From: Bradyrhizobium sp. WSM3983
GTDB taxonomy: Bacteria > Pseudomonadota > Alphaproteobacteria > Rhizobiales > Xanthobacteraceae
Reading direction: 5' to 3'
Assembly: GCF_000473045.1 (NCBI RefSeq)
Contig: NZ_AXAY01000022.1
Span: 25,626-89,625 of the forward strand
DNA: 64,000 nt
Positions 11,156-20,172 of this stretch are shown here, piece by piece. The notes below the pieces were generated by a model. It had not been told where the DNA came from, searched no databases, and saw nothing but the letters and a program-made list of their open reading frames with translations. Within the stretch, counting starts at the first letter, position 1. The number at the start of each line of letters is the position of its first letter. Both the position numbers and the translations under genes were made by a program.

Positions 11156-12055
11156 TCAGAAGCCCACCAGCACCGCGACGCCGACCACGATCAGCACGAT
11201 GCCCACGATTTCCCGCGGCGCGATTGGCTGCTTGAACGAGTAATACGCCACGCCCTGCGCGAACAACACCTCGATTAGTGCCAGCGTGCGGACATTGGCC
11301 GCCGCGGTCAGCGCAAACGCCAGAAACCAGAACTGTGAGGAGAAGGCGCCCATGAAGCCGGCGAACAACGACGGCTTCCACAGGCCAAGGATCGCCTGGA
11401 GCACTTTCGGGGCGCGCCAGAGCAGATAATTCGACAGGATCGCCGTCTGCACGAACAGGCCCAGCACCAGTGTGAAGGAGGCCGCCGTCACGAAGGATAC
11501 GTTCGGCACGTTGATGATGGCACCGCGGAAGCCGACTGCGGACAGCGCGAACGCCGCGGCCGCTACAAGCCCCAGGATGGTCGGCTTCAACTCCGCAAAG
11601 CTCTTCTCGCCACCAGGCCGAAGCGCCGTGACGACGACGCCGACGGTCGCGATCACGATCGCCAGCACCTTCAGCCATGTCAGGTGGTCGCCGAGGAAGA
11701 CGAAGCCGAAGATGGCGGTCTGGATTGCCTCGGTCTTGAGATAGGCCGTCGTCACCACGAAAGAGCGGTCGTTCATCGCGAGCAGCATCAACCCGGTGGC
11801 AACGATCTGGCTGAGCGCGCCCAGCAGCAGCCACGGCCAGAACGCAGACGGCGGCAAGCTCAAATGATCGCCGGAGGCGACCAGCACGGCGCCTAAAAAC
11901 AGCAGCGAGAACGGGAAGCCGAACAGGAAGCGGATATTGGTCGCGCCCCAGGTCCCCAGTGGCTTGGTGAGCGATCGCTGCATCGCATTGCGCGCGACCT
12001 GGCCGAGCGCAGCAATGACGGTGAAGGGAATCCAGAGGCTGGTGACGGTGAGCAT
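11156..12055 (-). CDS. EamA/DMT family transporter
   Basis: 299 residues from MLTVTSLWIPFTVIAALGQV with about ten hydrophobic segments and two EamA repeats (for example PLGTWGATNIRFLFGFPFSL and IAPREIVGIVLIVVGVAVLV). Members of the drug/metabolite superfamily export small metabolites; the substrate is unknown. An upstream in-frame ATG exists at 12118, but the start at 12055 gives the normal first membrane helix. It converges on the DUF1178 gene. Confidence 0.82.
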   Translation of the reverse strand: MLTVTSLWIPFTVIAALGQVARNAMQRSLTKPLGTWGATNIRFLFGFPFSLLFLGAVLVASGDHLSLPPSAFWPWLLLGALSQIVATGLMLLAMNDRSFVVTTAYLKTEAIQTAIFGFVFLGDHLTWLKVLAIVIATVGVVVTALRPGGEKSFAELKPTILGLVAAAAFALSAVGFRGAIINVPNVSFVTAASFTLVLGLFVQTAILSNYLLWRAPKVLQAILGLWKPSLFAGFMGAFSSQFWFLAFALTAAANVRTLALIEVLFAQGVAYYSFKQPIAPREIVGIVLIVVGVAVLVGF

Positions 12056-12159
12056 GGGAGGGGACTGCTGCGGGAATGTTGACGCAACCTGGCGATGGCG
12101 TGGCGGCAGGTCAATCATGCTCACGTCATAGGAGCGATGCTCGCGCTACAGACACCCCT

Positions 12160-12280
12160 GTCGTCCCGGCGAAGGCCGGGACCCATAACCACCGGATTTG
12201 ATTTAGCGAAGACTTGGGGTGATCAGGTTCGCGCTACAACTGCCACTGGGAGTATGGGTCCCGGCCTTCGCCGGGACGAC
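12160..12280. repeat. Dispersed ~120-bp inverted-repeat element, copy 1
   Basis: Begins GTCGTCCCGGCGAAGGCCGG and ends with the near-exact reverse complement (CCGGCCTTCGCCGGGACGAC). Read on the other strand, its interior contains TCTTCGCTAAAT and GTGGTTATGGG, alignable to two other copies at 34719-34842 and 63062-63188. It is non-coding and MITE/REP-like, between an EamA gene and ubiG. Confidence 0.75.
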
Positions 12281-12312
12281 ATCGGAAATGTGGATGCAGC
12301 GCGGCCCTTTCC

Positions 12313-13086
12313 TCACACCATCCCTTCCGCCACCACCATGTAGTTCACGTCCATGTCCGACGAGAGGGTCCATTTGTCGGCGAAGGGGGAGTAGACGACG
12401 CCGGTTTGCTCGGTGATGACGAGGCGGTTGTCGAGGAGATATTTGGTCAGCTCGTCGGGGGTGACGAACTTGTTCCATTCGTGGGTGCCGCGCGGCAGCC
12501 AGCGCAGGACGTATTCAGCGCCGACGATGGCGAGCGCAAAACTCTTCCAATTGCGGTTGAGGGTAGACACGATCATCAGGCCGTTCGGCTTCAGCATCGA
12601 GGCGCAGCGCTTCAGGAAGACGCCGACGTCGACGACGTGCTCGACCACTTCCATCGCCAGCACGATGTCAAAACGCTCGCGCGGATCGATCTCCTCCACC
12701 GTGGTGCAACGGTAGTCGATCGACAGATGGCTCTTGTCGGCATGCAGCTTCGCCGCCGCAATGTTGCTGGCCGAGGGATCGACGCCGATGACCTGCGCGC
12801 CGAGACGCGACAAGGGCTCGCACAAAAGGCCAGCGCCGCAGCCGATGTCGAGCACGCGCAGGCCGCCGAGGCAGTTGAGGCTGCGCAAATTGCGCTCGAA
12901 CTTGCGGCAGGCGGAGTCGCGGATATAGCCGAGCCGCAGCGGATTGATCCGATGCAGCGGCGCCATCTTGCCCTTGGGGTCCCACCACTCCGCCGAGAGC
13001 TTTGAGAATTTCGCGATCTCGGCGGCATCGACGGTCGAGCCCGGCGGGGGGCTTGCGGTTGCGGAAGTATCTTGCTGCATGCTCAT
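12313..13086 (-). CDS. ubiG: Ubiquinone biosynthesis O-methyltransferase
   Basis: 257 residues. SAM motif I VLDIGCGAGLLCEPLSRLGA and the UbiG signatures EWWDPKGKMAPLHRINPLRL and GTHEWNKFVTPDEL are clear. UbiG makes both O-methyl transfers in ubiquinone synthesis at the inner membrane surface. Two ATGs six bases apart (13086, 13080) could serve as start. It follows the PH-domain gene by 14 bases on the same strand, so they probably share a transcript. Confidence 0.95.
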   Translation of the reverse strand: MSMQQDTSATASPPPGSTVDAAEIAKFSKLSAEWWDPKGKMAPLHRINPLRLGYIRDSACRKFERNLRSLNCLGGLRVLDIGCGAGLLCEPLSRLGAQVIGVDPSASNIAAAKLHADKSHLSIDYRCTTVEEIDPRERFDIVLAMEVVEHVVDVGVFLKRCASMLKPNGLMIVSTLNRNWKSFALAIVGAEYVLRWLPRGTHEWNKFVTPDELTKYLLDNRLVITEQTGVVYSPFADKWTLSSDMDVNYMVVAEGMV

Positions 13087-13100
13087 GGTGACGCGGCGCT

Positions 13101-13568
13101 CTATCGCGCGGTGATCGAATTACGGAAAGCCAGCGGCGAGGCGATCGTCTTAATTTTCTCGAAACCCTTCCCAACACCGCGAATCGTCACATCGCCGTAA
13201 TTGAGAATACGTCCAGGAATCGACTGATCGACGTCGACACTCTCCACCTTGTCGAGGCTCATTTCGAAGGTCTTCCGGGTAATAAAACCGGTCTTGTGGA
13301 CGACCCGCAGATTGGTCACATCGGTCTCTGTGGTCCAGCGATGGAACCAAGCCTTTACGGTCAAATACAGGGCTGCCAGAGCCGCCAGGCCGGAGCCGAC
13401 GAGACACAGCAGCACGAACCCTTCAACGATGGTTTGCCGGGACAGGACAAACAGGGCAAGAGCCACGATCCAGGCCAGAATTGCCGGGACATAGAAGATC
13501 CAGTGCGCATTGGTCGAATACAGCACCCGCTCGCCGGGCTGCAGAATCTCGTCAATATAGCGCGCCAT
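13101..13568 (-). CDS. PH domain-containing membrane protein (YdbS/bPH2 type)
   Basis: 155 residues. Two hydrophobic segments (about 23-43 and 48-68) are followed by a bacterial PH domain with TTETDVTNLRVVHKTGFITR, KVESVDVDQSIPGRILNYGD and VTIRGVGKGFEKI, matching PF03703. The function is unknown; such proteins are thought to act at the membrane. It lies directly upstream of ubiG and divergent from lysC, a common order in Rhizobiales. Confidence 0.85.
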   Translation of the reverse strand: MARYIDEILQPGERVLYSTNAHWIFYVPAILAWIVALALFVLSRQTIVEGFVLLCLVGSGLAALAALYLTVKAWFHRWTTETDVTNLRVVHKTGFITRKTFEMSLDKVESVDVDQSIPGRILNYGDVTIRGVGKGFEKIKTIASPLAFRNSITAR

Positions 13569-13719
13569 AACCTCGATTAACCCATTGCCCGGATTGGGCC
13601 CCGCAGGAACCCGCTTGCCCCCGGCTCCGCCCCTCTGTATACGCGCGGTCGGTATGCCCTAGGCATCCGTCCAGCGCGGGTCACCATACTGATCCTTATA
13701 GGGGAATGCACGCGTCGTC

Positions 13720-14976
13720 ATGAGCCGCCTCGTGATGAAATTCGGCGGCACATCCGTCGCCAATATCGACCGTATCCGCAACGTCGCACGCCATGTGAAG
13801 CGTGAGGTCGACGCCGGCCACGAGGTCGCCGTGGTCGTCTCGGCGATGTCGGGCAAGACCAACGAACTGGTGGCCTGGTGCACCGAGGCCTCGCCGATGC
13901 ACGACGCGCGCGAATACGACGCCGTCGTCGCCTCCGGCGAACAGGTGACCTCGGGCTTGCTGGCCATCGTGCTCCAGGGCATGGGTATCCAGGCCCGCTC
14001 CTGGCAGGGCTGGCAGATCCCGATCAAGACCAGCGACGCCCATGCCTCGGCCCGGATCGAGGACATCGACGGCAGCGAGATCGTTACCCGCTTTAGGGAT
14101 CGCAAGGAGGTCGCGGTCATCGCCGGCTTCCAGGGCATCGATCCCAAGGCCAACCGCATCACCACGCTCGGCCGCGGCGGTTCCGATACCTCGGCCGTGG
14201 CGATCGCGGCCGCCGTCAAGGCCGACCGCTGCGACATCTACACCGACGTCGACGGCGTCTACACCACCGACCCGCGAATCGTGCCGAAGGCCAAAAGGCT
14301 CGACAAGATCGCGTTCGAAGACATGCTGGAACTGGCCTCCCAGGGCGCCAAAGTGCTCCAGGTGCGCTCGGTGGAACTCGGCATGGTCCACAACATGCCG
14401 ATCTTCGTCCGCTCGAGCTTCGACAAGCCCGAGGATATCGACCCGCATGCCAACCAGCCGCCCGGTACGCTGATCTGCGGCGAGGAGGAGATCATGGAAA
14501 GCCACGTCGTCACCGGCATCGCCTTTTCAAAGGACGAGGCCCAGATCTCGGTGCGCCAGATCGAGGACAAGCCCGGCGTGGCCGCGTCGATCTTCGGCCC
14601 GCTCGCGGATGCCAATATCAACGTCGACATGATCGTTCAGAACGTTTCCGAAGACGGCAAGACCACCGACCTCACCTTTACGGTGCCGGCGGCCGACTAC
14701 AACCGCGCCAAGGACACGATTACCGCCGCCAAGGCCACGATCGGCTATGCCCGGCTTGATACCGCGACCGACGTCGCCAAGATCTCGGTGATCGGCAGCG
14801 GCATGCGCAGCCATGCCGGCGTCGCCGCCCAGGCGTTTTCGGCGCTCGCCGGACGAAATATCAATATCCGGGCCATTACAACCTCCGAGATCAAATTCTC
14901 GGTTTTGATCGACACCGCCTATACCGAGCTTGCGGTGCGCACCCTGCATACGCTCTACGGCCTCGATCAGACTTAG
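13720..14976 (+). CDS. lysC: Aspartate kinase
   Basis: 418 residues. It phosphorylates aspartate in the first step to lysine, threonine, methionine and diaminopimelate. The kinase part starts MSRLVMKFGGTSVANIDRIR and contains TTLGRGGSDTSAVAIA; two ACT domains follow from about residue 265 (AQISVRQIEDKPGVAASIFG and VAKISVIGSGMRSHAGVAAQ), as in feedback-inhibited lysC enzymes. A strong inverted repeat lies 27 bases after the stop. It is followed by ptsP, a conserved alphaproteobacterial neighbour. Confidence 0.97.
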   Translation: MSRLVMKFGGTSVANIDRIRNVARHVKREVDAGHEVAVVVSAMSGKTNELVAWCTEASPMHDAREYDAVVASGEQVTSGLLAIVLQGMGIQARSWQGWQIPIKTSDAHASARIEDIDGSEIVTRFRDRKEVAVIAGFQGIDPKANRITTLGRGGSDTSAVAIAAAVKADRCDIYTDVDGVYTTDPRIVPKAKRLDKIAFEDMLELASQGAKVLQVRSVELGMVHNMPIFVRSSFDKPEDIDPHANQPPGTLICGEEEIMESHVVTGIAFSKDEAQISVRQIEDKPGVAASIFGPLADANINVDMIVQNVSEDGKTTDLTFTVPAADYNRAKDTITAAKATIGYARLDTATDVAKISVIGSGMRSHAGVAAQAFSALAGRNINIRAITTSEIKFSVLIDTAYTELAVRTLHTLYGLDQT

Positions 14977-15002
14977 ACTAATTTTCTCTTAGCGGTCGCA
15001 GC

Positions 15003-15032
15003 AAACGCGAAGGTGTACACACCTTCGCGTTT
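15003..15032 (+). terminator. 14-bp perfect inverted repeat after lysC
   Basis: AAACGCGAAGGTGT and ACACCTTCGCGTTT separated by two bases form a perfect 30-base palindrome 27 bases after the lysC stop. There is no long T-run beyond the terminal TTT. A probable terminator separating lysC from ptsP. Confidence 0.65.
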
Positions 15033-15264
15033 GGCAGGCGTTTTGCTTGGCAAAACAAGCCTCAATTCGCTATACGGCGAACAGGGTGGGCTGCCGCAGA
15101 CTGTGTCCCAGTTCAGGCGGCGCTGATTCGGCGCAAGCGCGAAATCTCGAGTAGATTTGGGTTTGTGCCTGCGCCGGACAAACAATTTGGTTGTTTTTCT
15201 GGAATTTTAGGCCAGCCGCCGGCCAATATCGCCGGGTCGGGCAGACGGAGGAGATTGACGGTTC

Positions 15265-17532
15265 ATGCGGAGCGCGTCGGGAGGTCCCCGCGTCTTGTTG
15301 AGACGGCTCCGCGAAACCATGGCGGAGCAGGTCTCGGCCCAGGAGCGGCTGGACAAGATCGTGGTGCTGATCGCCGCCAACATGGTGGCCGAGGTGTGCT
15401 CGGTCTATGTGCTGCGCATCGACAACACCCTCGAGCTCTACGCCACCGAAGGCCTCAACCGCGAGGCCGTGCACCATACCGTGCTGAGCGCCCATGAGGG
15501 CCTGGTCGGCCTCGTCGCCAGCGAGGCGACGCCGCTCAACCTGAACGACGCCCAGAGCCACCCGGCTTTCTCGTTCCGCCCCGAGACTGGTGAAGAAATC
15601 TACCACTCCTTCCTCGGCGTGCCGATCCTGCGCGCCGGCAACACGCTCGGCGTGCTGGTGGTGCAGAACCGCGCCAAGCGCACTTATGTCGAGGAGGAAC
15701 TCGAGGCGCTGCAGACCACCGCCATGGTGCTGGCCGAGCTGATCGCGTCGGGCGAATTATCCGCGCTCGCCCAGCCCGGCCTGGAGCCTGCCGCGCGCCA
15801 TTCCACCCAGAAGGCCGGCGCGATCCTCTCGGAAGGCATCGCGCTCGGCCACGTCGTGCTGCACGAGCCGCGCGTCGTCATCAAGGACTACATCGCCGAG
15901 GATCTGCCGAAGGAGATCAAGCGGCTCGACACCGCGCTCGCCAAGCTGCGCTCGGATCTCGATCGCATGCTGGAGCGCGGCGACGTCGCCGAGGGCGGCG
16001 AGCACCGCGACGTGCTCGAAGCCTACCGCATGTTCGCCAACGACCAGGGCTGGTCGCACAAGCTGCACGAGGCGGTCGCCACCGGCCTCACGGCGGAAGC
16101 CGCCGTCGAGCGCGTCCAGTCCGACACCCGCGCCCGCATGCTGCGCGTGACCGATCCTTATCTGCGCGACCGGCTGCACGATCTCGAGGACCTCGGCTAC
16201 CGCCTGATGCGGCAGCTGGTCGGCCAGGACCATGCGCCCTCGCGCGAGCAGATGCCCGACAACGCCATCGTCATCGCGCGCGCGATGGGACCGGCGGCGC
16301 TGCTCGACTACGACCGCAAGCGCCTGCGCGGCATCGTGCTGGAGGAAGGCACCGCCAACTCCCACGTCTCGATCGTGGCGCGTGCGCTCGGCATTCCCGC
16401 CGTCGGCGAAGTGCCGAACGCGCCCGGCATCGCCGACCCCGGCGACGCCATCATCGTCGACGGCACCTCGGGCGCGATCTATGTGCGGCCCTCGCAGGAA
16501 GTCGAGGCCGCCTATGCCGAGCGTGTGCGCTTCCGCGCCCGCCGCCAGGCGCAGTATCTGGCACTGCGTGACCGCCCTTGCGTCACCAAGGACGGCCAGA
16601 AGGTCGAACTCCTGATCAATGCGGGCCTTGCCATCGACCTGCCGCATATCGAGGACACCGGCAGCGCCGGCATCGGCCTGTTCCGCACCGAGCTGCAATT
16701 CATGGTTGGCCAGAGCCTGCCGCGCACCAGCGACCAGCTCGCGCTCTACCGCGCCGTGCTGGATGCCGCGGGCCAGAAGCCCGTCACCTTCCGCACCCTC
16801 GACATCGGCGGCGACAAGGCGCTGCCCTATATGGAGACGGTGATCGAGGAGAATCCCGCGCTCGGCTGGCGCGCGATCCGGCTCGGGCTCGACCGTCCCG
16901 GCCTGTTGCGCGGCCAGATCCGTGCGCTGCTCCGCGCCGGCGGCGGCCGTGCGCTACGCATCATGTTCCCGATGATCTCGGAGGTCGCCGAGTTCGATTC
17001 GGCCAAGGCGTTGGTCGAGCGCGAGCTGACTTATCTGCGTCAGCACGGCCATACGCTGCCGGAGCGCATCGACATCGGCACCATGGTCGAGGTGCCGGCG
17101 CTGCTCTATCAGATGGACGAGCTTCTGAAGAAGGTCGACTTCATCTCGGTCGGCTCCAACGATCTGTTCCAGTTCCTGTTCGCGGTCGATCGCGGCAATG
17201 CCAAGGTCTCCGAACGTTTCGACACGATGTCGACGCCGATCCTGCGCGCGCTGCGCGACATCGCGCAAAAATCGCAGGCCGCGAAGAAATCGCTGTCGCT
17301 GTGCGGCGAGATGGCCTCGAAGCCGATCGGCGCGCTGGCGCTGATCGCGATGGGCTATCGCTCGCTGTCGCTGTCGGCGACCGCGCTCGGCCCGGTCAAG
17401 GCGATGGTGATCGATCTCGACGCCAAGAAGGCCGAAGCGATGCTCGGCCCGCTGCTGGATGCGCCTGCGGGGAGCGTCTCGATCCGGCAGAAGCTGACGG
17501 AATTTGCCGAGGCCGAAGGCCTGGCGTTGTAG
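15265..17532 (+). CDS. ptsP: Phosphoenolpyruvate-protein phosphotransferase PtsP (enzyme I-Ntr)
   Basis: 755 residues. An N-terminal GAF domain (about 20-155) is fused to an enzyme I module: phosphohistidine swivel site GTANSHVSIVARALG (His near residue 367) and PEP-binding elements GSAGIGLFRTELQFMVGQ and SVGSNDLFQFLFAVDRGN. It starts the nitrogen phosphotransferase relay to NPr and EIIA-Ntr, which reports nitrogen and potassium status; glutamine is a known ligand of the GAF domain in related proteins. GGAGGAG lies about 10 bases before the chosen ATG. It is followed by prfA after 57 bases. Confidence 0.95.
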   Translation: MRSASGGPRVLLRRLRETMAEQVSAQERLDKIVVLIAANMVAEVCSVYVLRIDNTLELYATEGLNREAVHHTVLSAHEGLVGLVASEATPLNLNDAQSHPAFSFRPETGEEIYHSFLGVPILRAGNTLGVLVVQNRAKRTYVEEELEALQTTAMVLAELIASGELSALAQPGLEPAARHSTQKAGAILSEGIALGHVVLHEPRVVIKDYIAEDLPKEIKRLDTALAKLRSDLDRMLERGDVAEGGEHRDVLEAYRMFANDQGWSHKLHEAVATGLTAEAAVERVQSDTRARMLRVTDPYLRDRLHDLEDLGYRLMRQLVGQDHAPSREQMPDNAIVIARAMGPAALLDYDRKRLRGIVLEEGTANSHVSIVARALGIPAVGEVPNAPGIADPGDAIIVDGTSGAIYVRPSQEVEAAYAERVRFRARRQAQYLALRDRPCVTKDGQKVELLINAGLAIDLPHIEDTGSAGIGLFRTELQFMVGQSLPRTSDQLALYRAVLDAAGQKPVTFRTLDIGGDKALPYMETVIEENPALGWRAIRLGLDRPGLLRGQIRALLRAGGGRALRIMFPMISEVAEFDSAKALVERELTYLRQHGHTLPERIDIGTMVEVPALLYQMDELLKKVDFISVGSNDLFQFLFAVDRGNAKVSERFDTMSTPILRALRDIAQKSQAAKKSLSLCGEMASKPIGALALIAMGYRSLSLSATALGPVKAMVIDLDAKKAEAMLGPLLDAPAGSVSIRQKLTEFAEAEGLAL

Positions 17533-17589
17533 CGGGCCTGCCGCTCGTCTTTGCCGCCTCGCCTCCCTCCGCCTTTTGAGACCAAACCG

Positions 17590-18675
17590 ATGTCGTCACT
17601 CCCTGAAGCCAAACTGGACGTCCTGCTCGCGCATCACGCCTCGCTCGAAGCCGAATCGCTGGGACAACTCTCCTCCGAGCGCTACGTGCAGGTCACGCGC
17701 GAGCTCGCCGAGATCAACCCGCTGATCGAGGCGGTGAAGACTTATCGTGCCGCCGTGAAGGAGCTCGCCGACACCGAGGCGCTGATCGCCGATCCGGCGA
17801 CCGACGCCGAGATGCGCAGCATGGCGGAAGCCGAGCGCGACGAGCTCAATCCGAAGATCGAGGATCTCGTCCAGAAGATTCGCGTGGCGCTGCTGCCCAA
17901 GGACGCCATGGACGACCGCAACGTCGTGCTGGAAATCCGCGCCGGCACCGGCGGCGACGAAGCCTCGCTATTCGCCGGCGATCTGTTCCGGATGTACGAG
18001 CGCTTTGCGAGCTTGCAGGGCTGGAAGGTCGAGGTGATCTCGGCGAGCGAGGGCACGGTCGGGGGCTTCAAGGAAATCATCGCGGAAGTTCAGGGCCGGG
18101 GTGCGTTCTCGAAGCTGAAATTCGAATCCGGCGTGCATCGGGTGCAGCGCGTGCCTGACACCGAGACGCAGGGGCGCATCCATACATCGGCCGCCACCGT
18201 CGCCGTGATGCCGGAGGTCGAGGAGGTCGACGTCGAGATCAAGAACGACGATCTGCGGATCGAGACCATGCGCGCGCAAGGCGCGGGCGGCCAGCACGTC
18301 AACAAGACGGAATCGGCGATTCGTATCACCCACATCCCGACCGGCATCGTGGTGATGATGCAGGACAGCCGCTCGCAGCACAAGAACCGCGCCTCCGCCA
18401 TGAACATCCTGCGCTCGCGCATCTATGACGCCGAACAGCAGCGCGTCGATGCCGCGCGCTCGGCCGAGCGCAAGGAGAAGGTCGGCTCCGGCGACCGCAG
18501 CGAGCGCATCCGTACCTATAATTTCCCACAAGGCCGCGTCACCGACCACCGCATCAATCTGACGCTCTACAAGCTGCCGCAGGTGATCGCCGGCGAAGCG
18601 CTCGGCGAATTGACCGATGCGCTGACGACCGAGCACCAGGCCGCACAGCTCGCCGCGCAGGGCGCGGCGGCGTAA
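17590..18675 (+). CDS. prfA: Peptide chain release factor 1
   Basis: 361 residues. The catalytic GGQ loop reads GAGGQHVNKTESAIRITHIP, with GGQ near residues 233-235; the N-terminal and codon-recognition domains are of normal RF1 length. RF1 ends translation at UAA and UAG. Its GGQ glutamine is methylated by PrmC, whose gene usually follows directly but here lies 6.8 kb away. The start at 17590 (MSSLPEAKLD) is the family start. Confidence 0.97.
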   Translation: MSSLPEAKLDVLLAHHASLEAESLGQLSSERYVQVTRELAEINPLIEAVKTYRAAVKELADTEALIADPATDAEMRSMAEAERDELNPKIEDLVQKIRVALLPKDAMDDRNVVLEIRAGTGGDEASLFAGDLFRMYERFASLQGWKVEVISASEGTVGGFKEIIAEVQGRGAFSKLKFESGVHRVQRVPDTETQGRIHTSAATVAVMPEVEEVDVEIKNDDLRIETMRAQGAGGQHVNKTESAIRITHIPTGIVVMMQDSRSQHKNRASAMNILRSRIYDAEQQRVDAARSAERKEKVGSGDRSERIRTYNFPQGRVTDHRINLTLYKLPQVIAGEALGELTDALTTEHQAAQLAAQGAAA

Positions 18676-18697
18676 GTGGCCGCGCCTGACACGGCGC

Positions 18698-19192
18698 TCA
18701 GGCTTCGCTTGAGGCGCGGAATGACTTCAAGAGCCGGCTCAACGCCGGGCTCGCAGCGCGGCGAAGTTCTTCAAGGTTCTTCCGCGAGAGCGCCTGGAGC
18801 TTCTGCTCACCCTTCTTCGTCAGCTTGAGATGAACACGCCGGGCGTCGTCGGGGTCGGCAACGCGACTGACCAGCCCGAGCTTCGCGAGCCGGTTCATCA
18901 GCTCAACAGCGGAGTGAGGTCGGATCAGCAGGAACTTGGCGACGTCGCCGACTGTTGCGGGGCCTGGACGGACAAAACCCTTGATGCCCAACAGCGCCTG
19001 ATGCTGCGTCGGCGTCAAGCCCTGCTGTGCTGCGGCCGCCTCGCTGAAGGCCAGAAAGTTCCGGATTTGATAGCGGAATTGCGCCAGCGCGGCATAGTCG
19101 GAGTCACGCATCGTGCGGCTATTTGAACGCTGGGCCGGCATCGCCGCCGCGGACCGCCGCGCCTTCTTTGCCTGAACCATGCCTTGAACCAT
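18698..19192 (-). CDS. MarR family transcriptional regulator
   Basis: About 164 residues from MVQGMVQAKKARRSAAAMPA. The winged helix core is clear: LTPTQHQALLGIKGFVRPGP, VGDVAKFLLIRPHSAVELMN and the wing DPDDARRVHLKLTKKGEQKL. A basic N-terminal tail of about 25 residues precedes the fold. A 12-bp tandem duplication supplies two alternative ATGs (19192 and 19180); a shorter start at 19111 (MRDSDY) is also possible. It converges on prfA and sits beside the liv-type transporter, which it could regulate. Confidence 0.82.
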   Translation of the reverse strand: MVQGMVQAKKARRSAAAMPAQRSNSRTMRDSDYAALAQFRYQIRNFLAFSEAAAAQQGLTPTQHQALLGIKGFVRPGPATVGDVAKFLLIRPHSAVELMNRLAKLGLVSRVADPDDARRVHLKLTKKGEQKLQALSRKNLEELRRAASPALSRLLKSFRASSEA

Positions 19193-19306
19193 GCCTTGCC
19201 GCCTTCGAGCTTGCCACCCGGCGACGCGGGCAGCCCAGCCAAAAGTAGCAAGCAGCAGCGGCCGGACCAACCGGCCGGGACTTCGGATACACAGCTATCC
19301 GGCCGC

Positions 19307-19705
19307 CTATTCGAAGCTGGACAGCAGGATTTTCACCAGAATGACCTGAAACGCGATCGGGATGCGGACGCTCTTCCGCCGGATCGATCGCTGCAGCGCA
19401 CCGGCGATCTCCGCACTGGTCAAGGCGCCGGCCGATGCGTTCGCAATCAGCTCCGCCCACATCTGCGACAGCGAGCCGCCGGGCGGAAGCACCGGCTTGA
19501 TGGTCACACCGCAACCCTGCGCCCAGTCGACGATCTCCCGCATCGTATGCGGCCCGCAGTTGCGGGCGGTCGCCAGGCGCTCGGCGGTCAACACGCGCAG
19601 CAGCTCGCGCGAGGGCGACCAAGTCCCCATCGGCGGCTGCTCGCCGGTGAGCTCGACCGCGAGCTCCTTCAGGACATTCTGGGCCCGCACGCTCAGTCTC
19701 TTCAT
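19307..19705 (-). CDS. Hypothetical protein with RNA polymerase alpha-CTD-like helix-hairpin-helix domain
   Basis: 132 residues from MKRLSVRAQNVLKELAVELT. The segments LSVRAQNVL and LTAERLATARNCGPHTMREI plus VDWAQGCGVTI follow the pattern of the RNA polymerase alpha C-terminal domain (S.R..N.L ... ELL ... N.G..S..EI...L...G), suggesting a tandem helix-hairpin-helix DNA- or protein-binding fold. The rest (LSQMWAELIANASAGALTSA and RIPIAFQVILVKILLSSFE) is helical. The frame is open upstream to a GTG at 19954, but that part is low-complexity and has no ribosome site. Function unknown; it lies between a marR gene and the divergent transporter operon. Confidence 0.6.
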   Translation of the reverse strand: MKRLSVRAQNVLKELAVELTGEQPPMGTWSPSRELLRVLTAERLATARNCGPHTMREIVDWAQGCGVTIKPVLPPGGSLSQMWAELIANASAGALTSAEIAGALQRSIRRKSVRIPIAFQVILVKILLSSFE

Positions 19706-20172
19706 CGGCACCGGAGCGCACTTGGCCTGAACGGCGCCGACGGCCGGTCCGCGCTCGCCGGCCGGCCGATTGCGCGACTCGGGCGTGCGGGAGGCCTCGC
19801 CGGACTGCGGCGTCGCGCGCTGGTCGTCGCCCTCCGCGGGCCACGCCACCTCAGGCCGCTCCGCCTGCTGCGGCCATGATCGTCGCTTCCGGACACCTGC
19901 CACTGTCGCCTGCCGCGCTATCTCTCTCGCCGAACCCGCCGGCCTCGTACTCACAAAGACTAATATATATCGTGATCCGATATGTTTTCACGACATAATT
20001 TTCGTCGTTCGACCAAAGGCGAAATTGACAGAAGGCCTTCACAAGCAATGCTTACGTCCAAGAGCTACACGCGGATGTGACGTGCCCGGCGCGGGCAGGC
20101 CTTTAAGGCCGGCCGCCGCCGGACGAGTCGTGTTTTGCCTGCAAACAAGAACGATGTTCGGAGGAAACGACC
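19706..20172. other. Region upstream of the transporter operon
   Basis: 467 bases. The left part (19706-19954) is an open frame in phase with the alpha-CTD-like gene that could be its N-terminal extension. The right part has an AT-rich patch (about 19960-20045), unlike the surrounding sequence, probably carrying the promoter of the binding-protein gene. A GGAGG ribosome site at about 20160 ends it. Confidence 0.4.
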
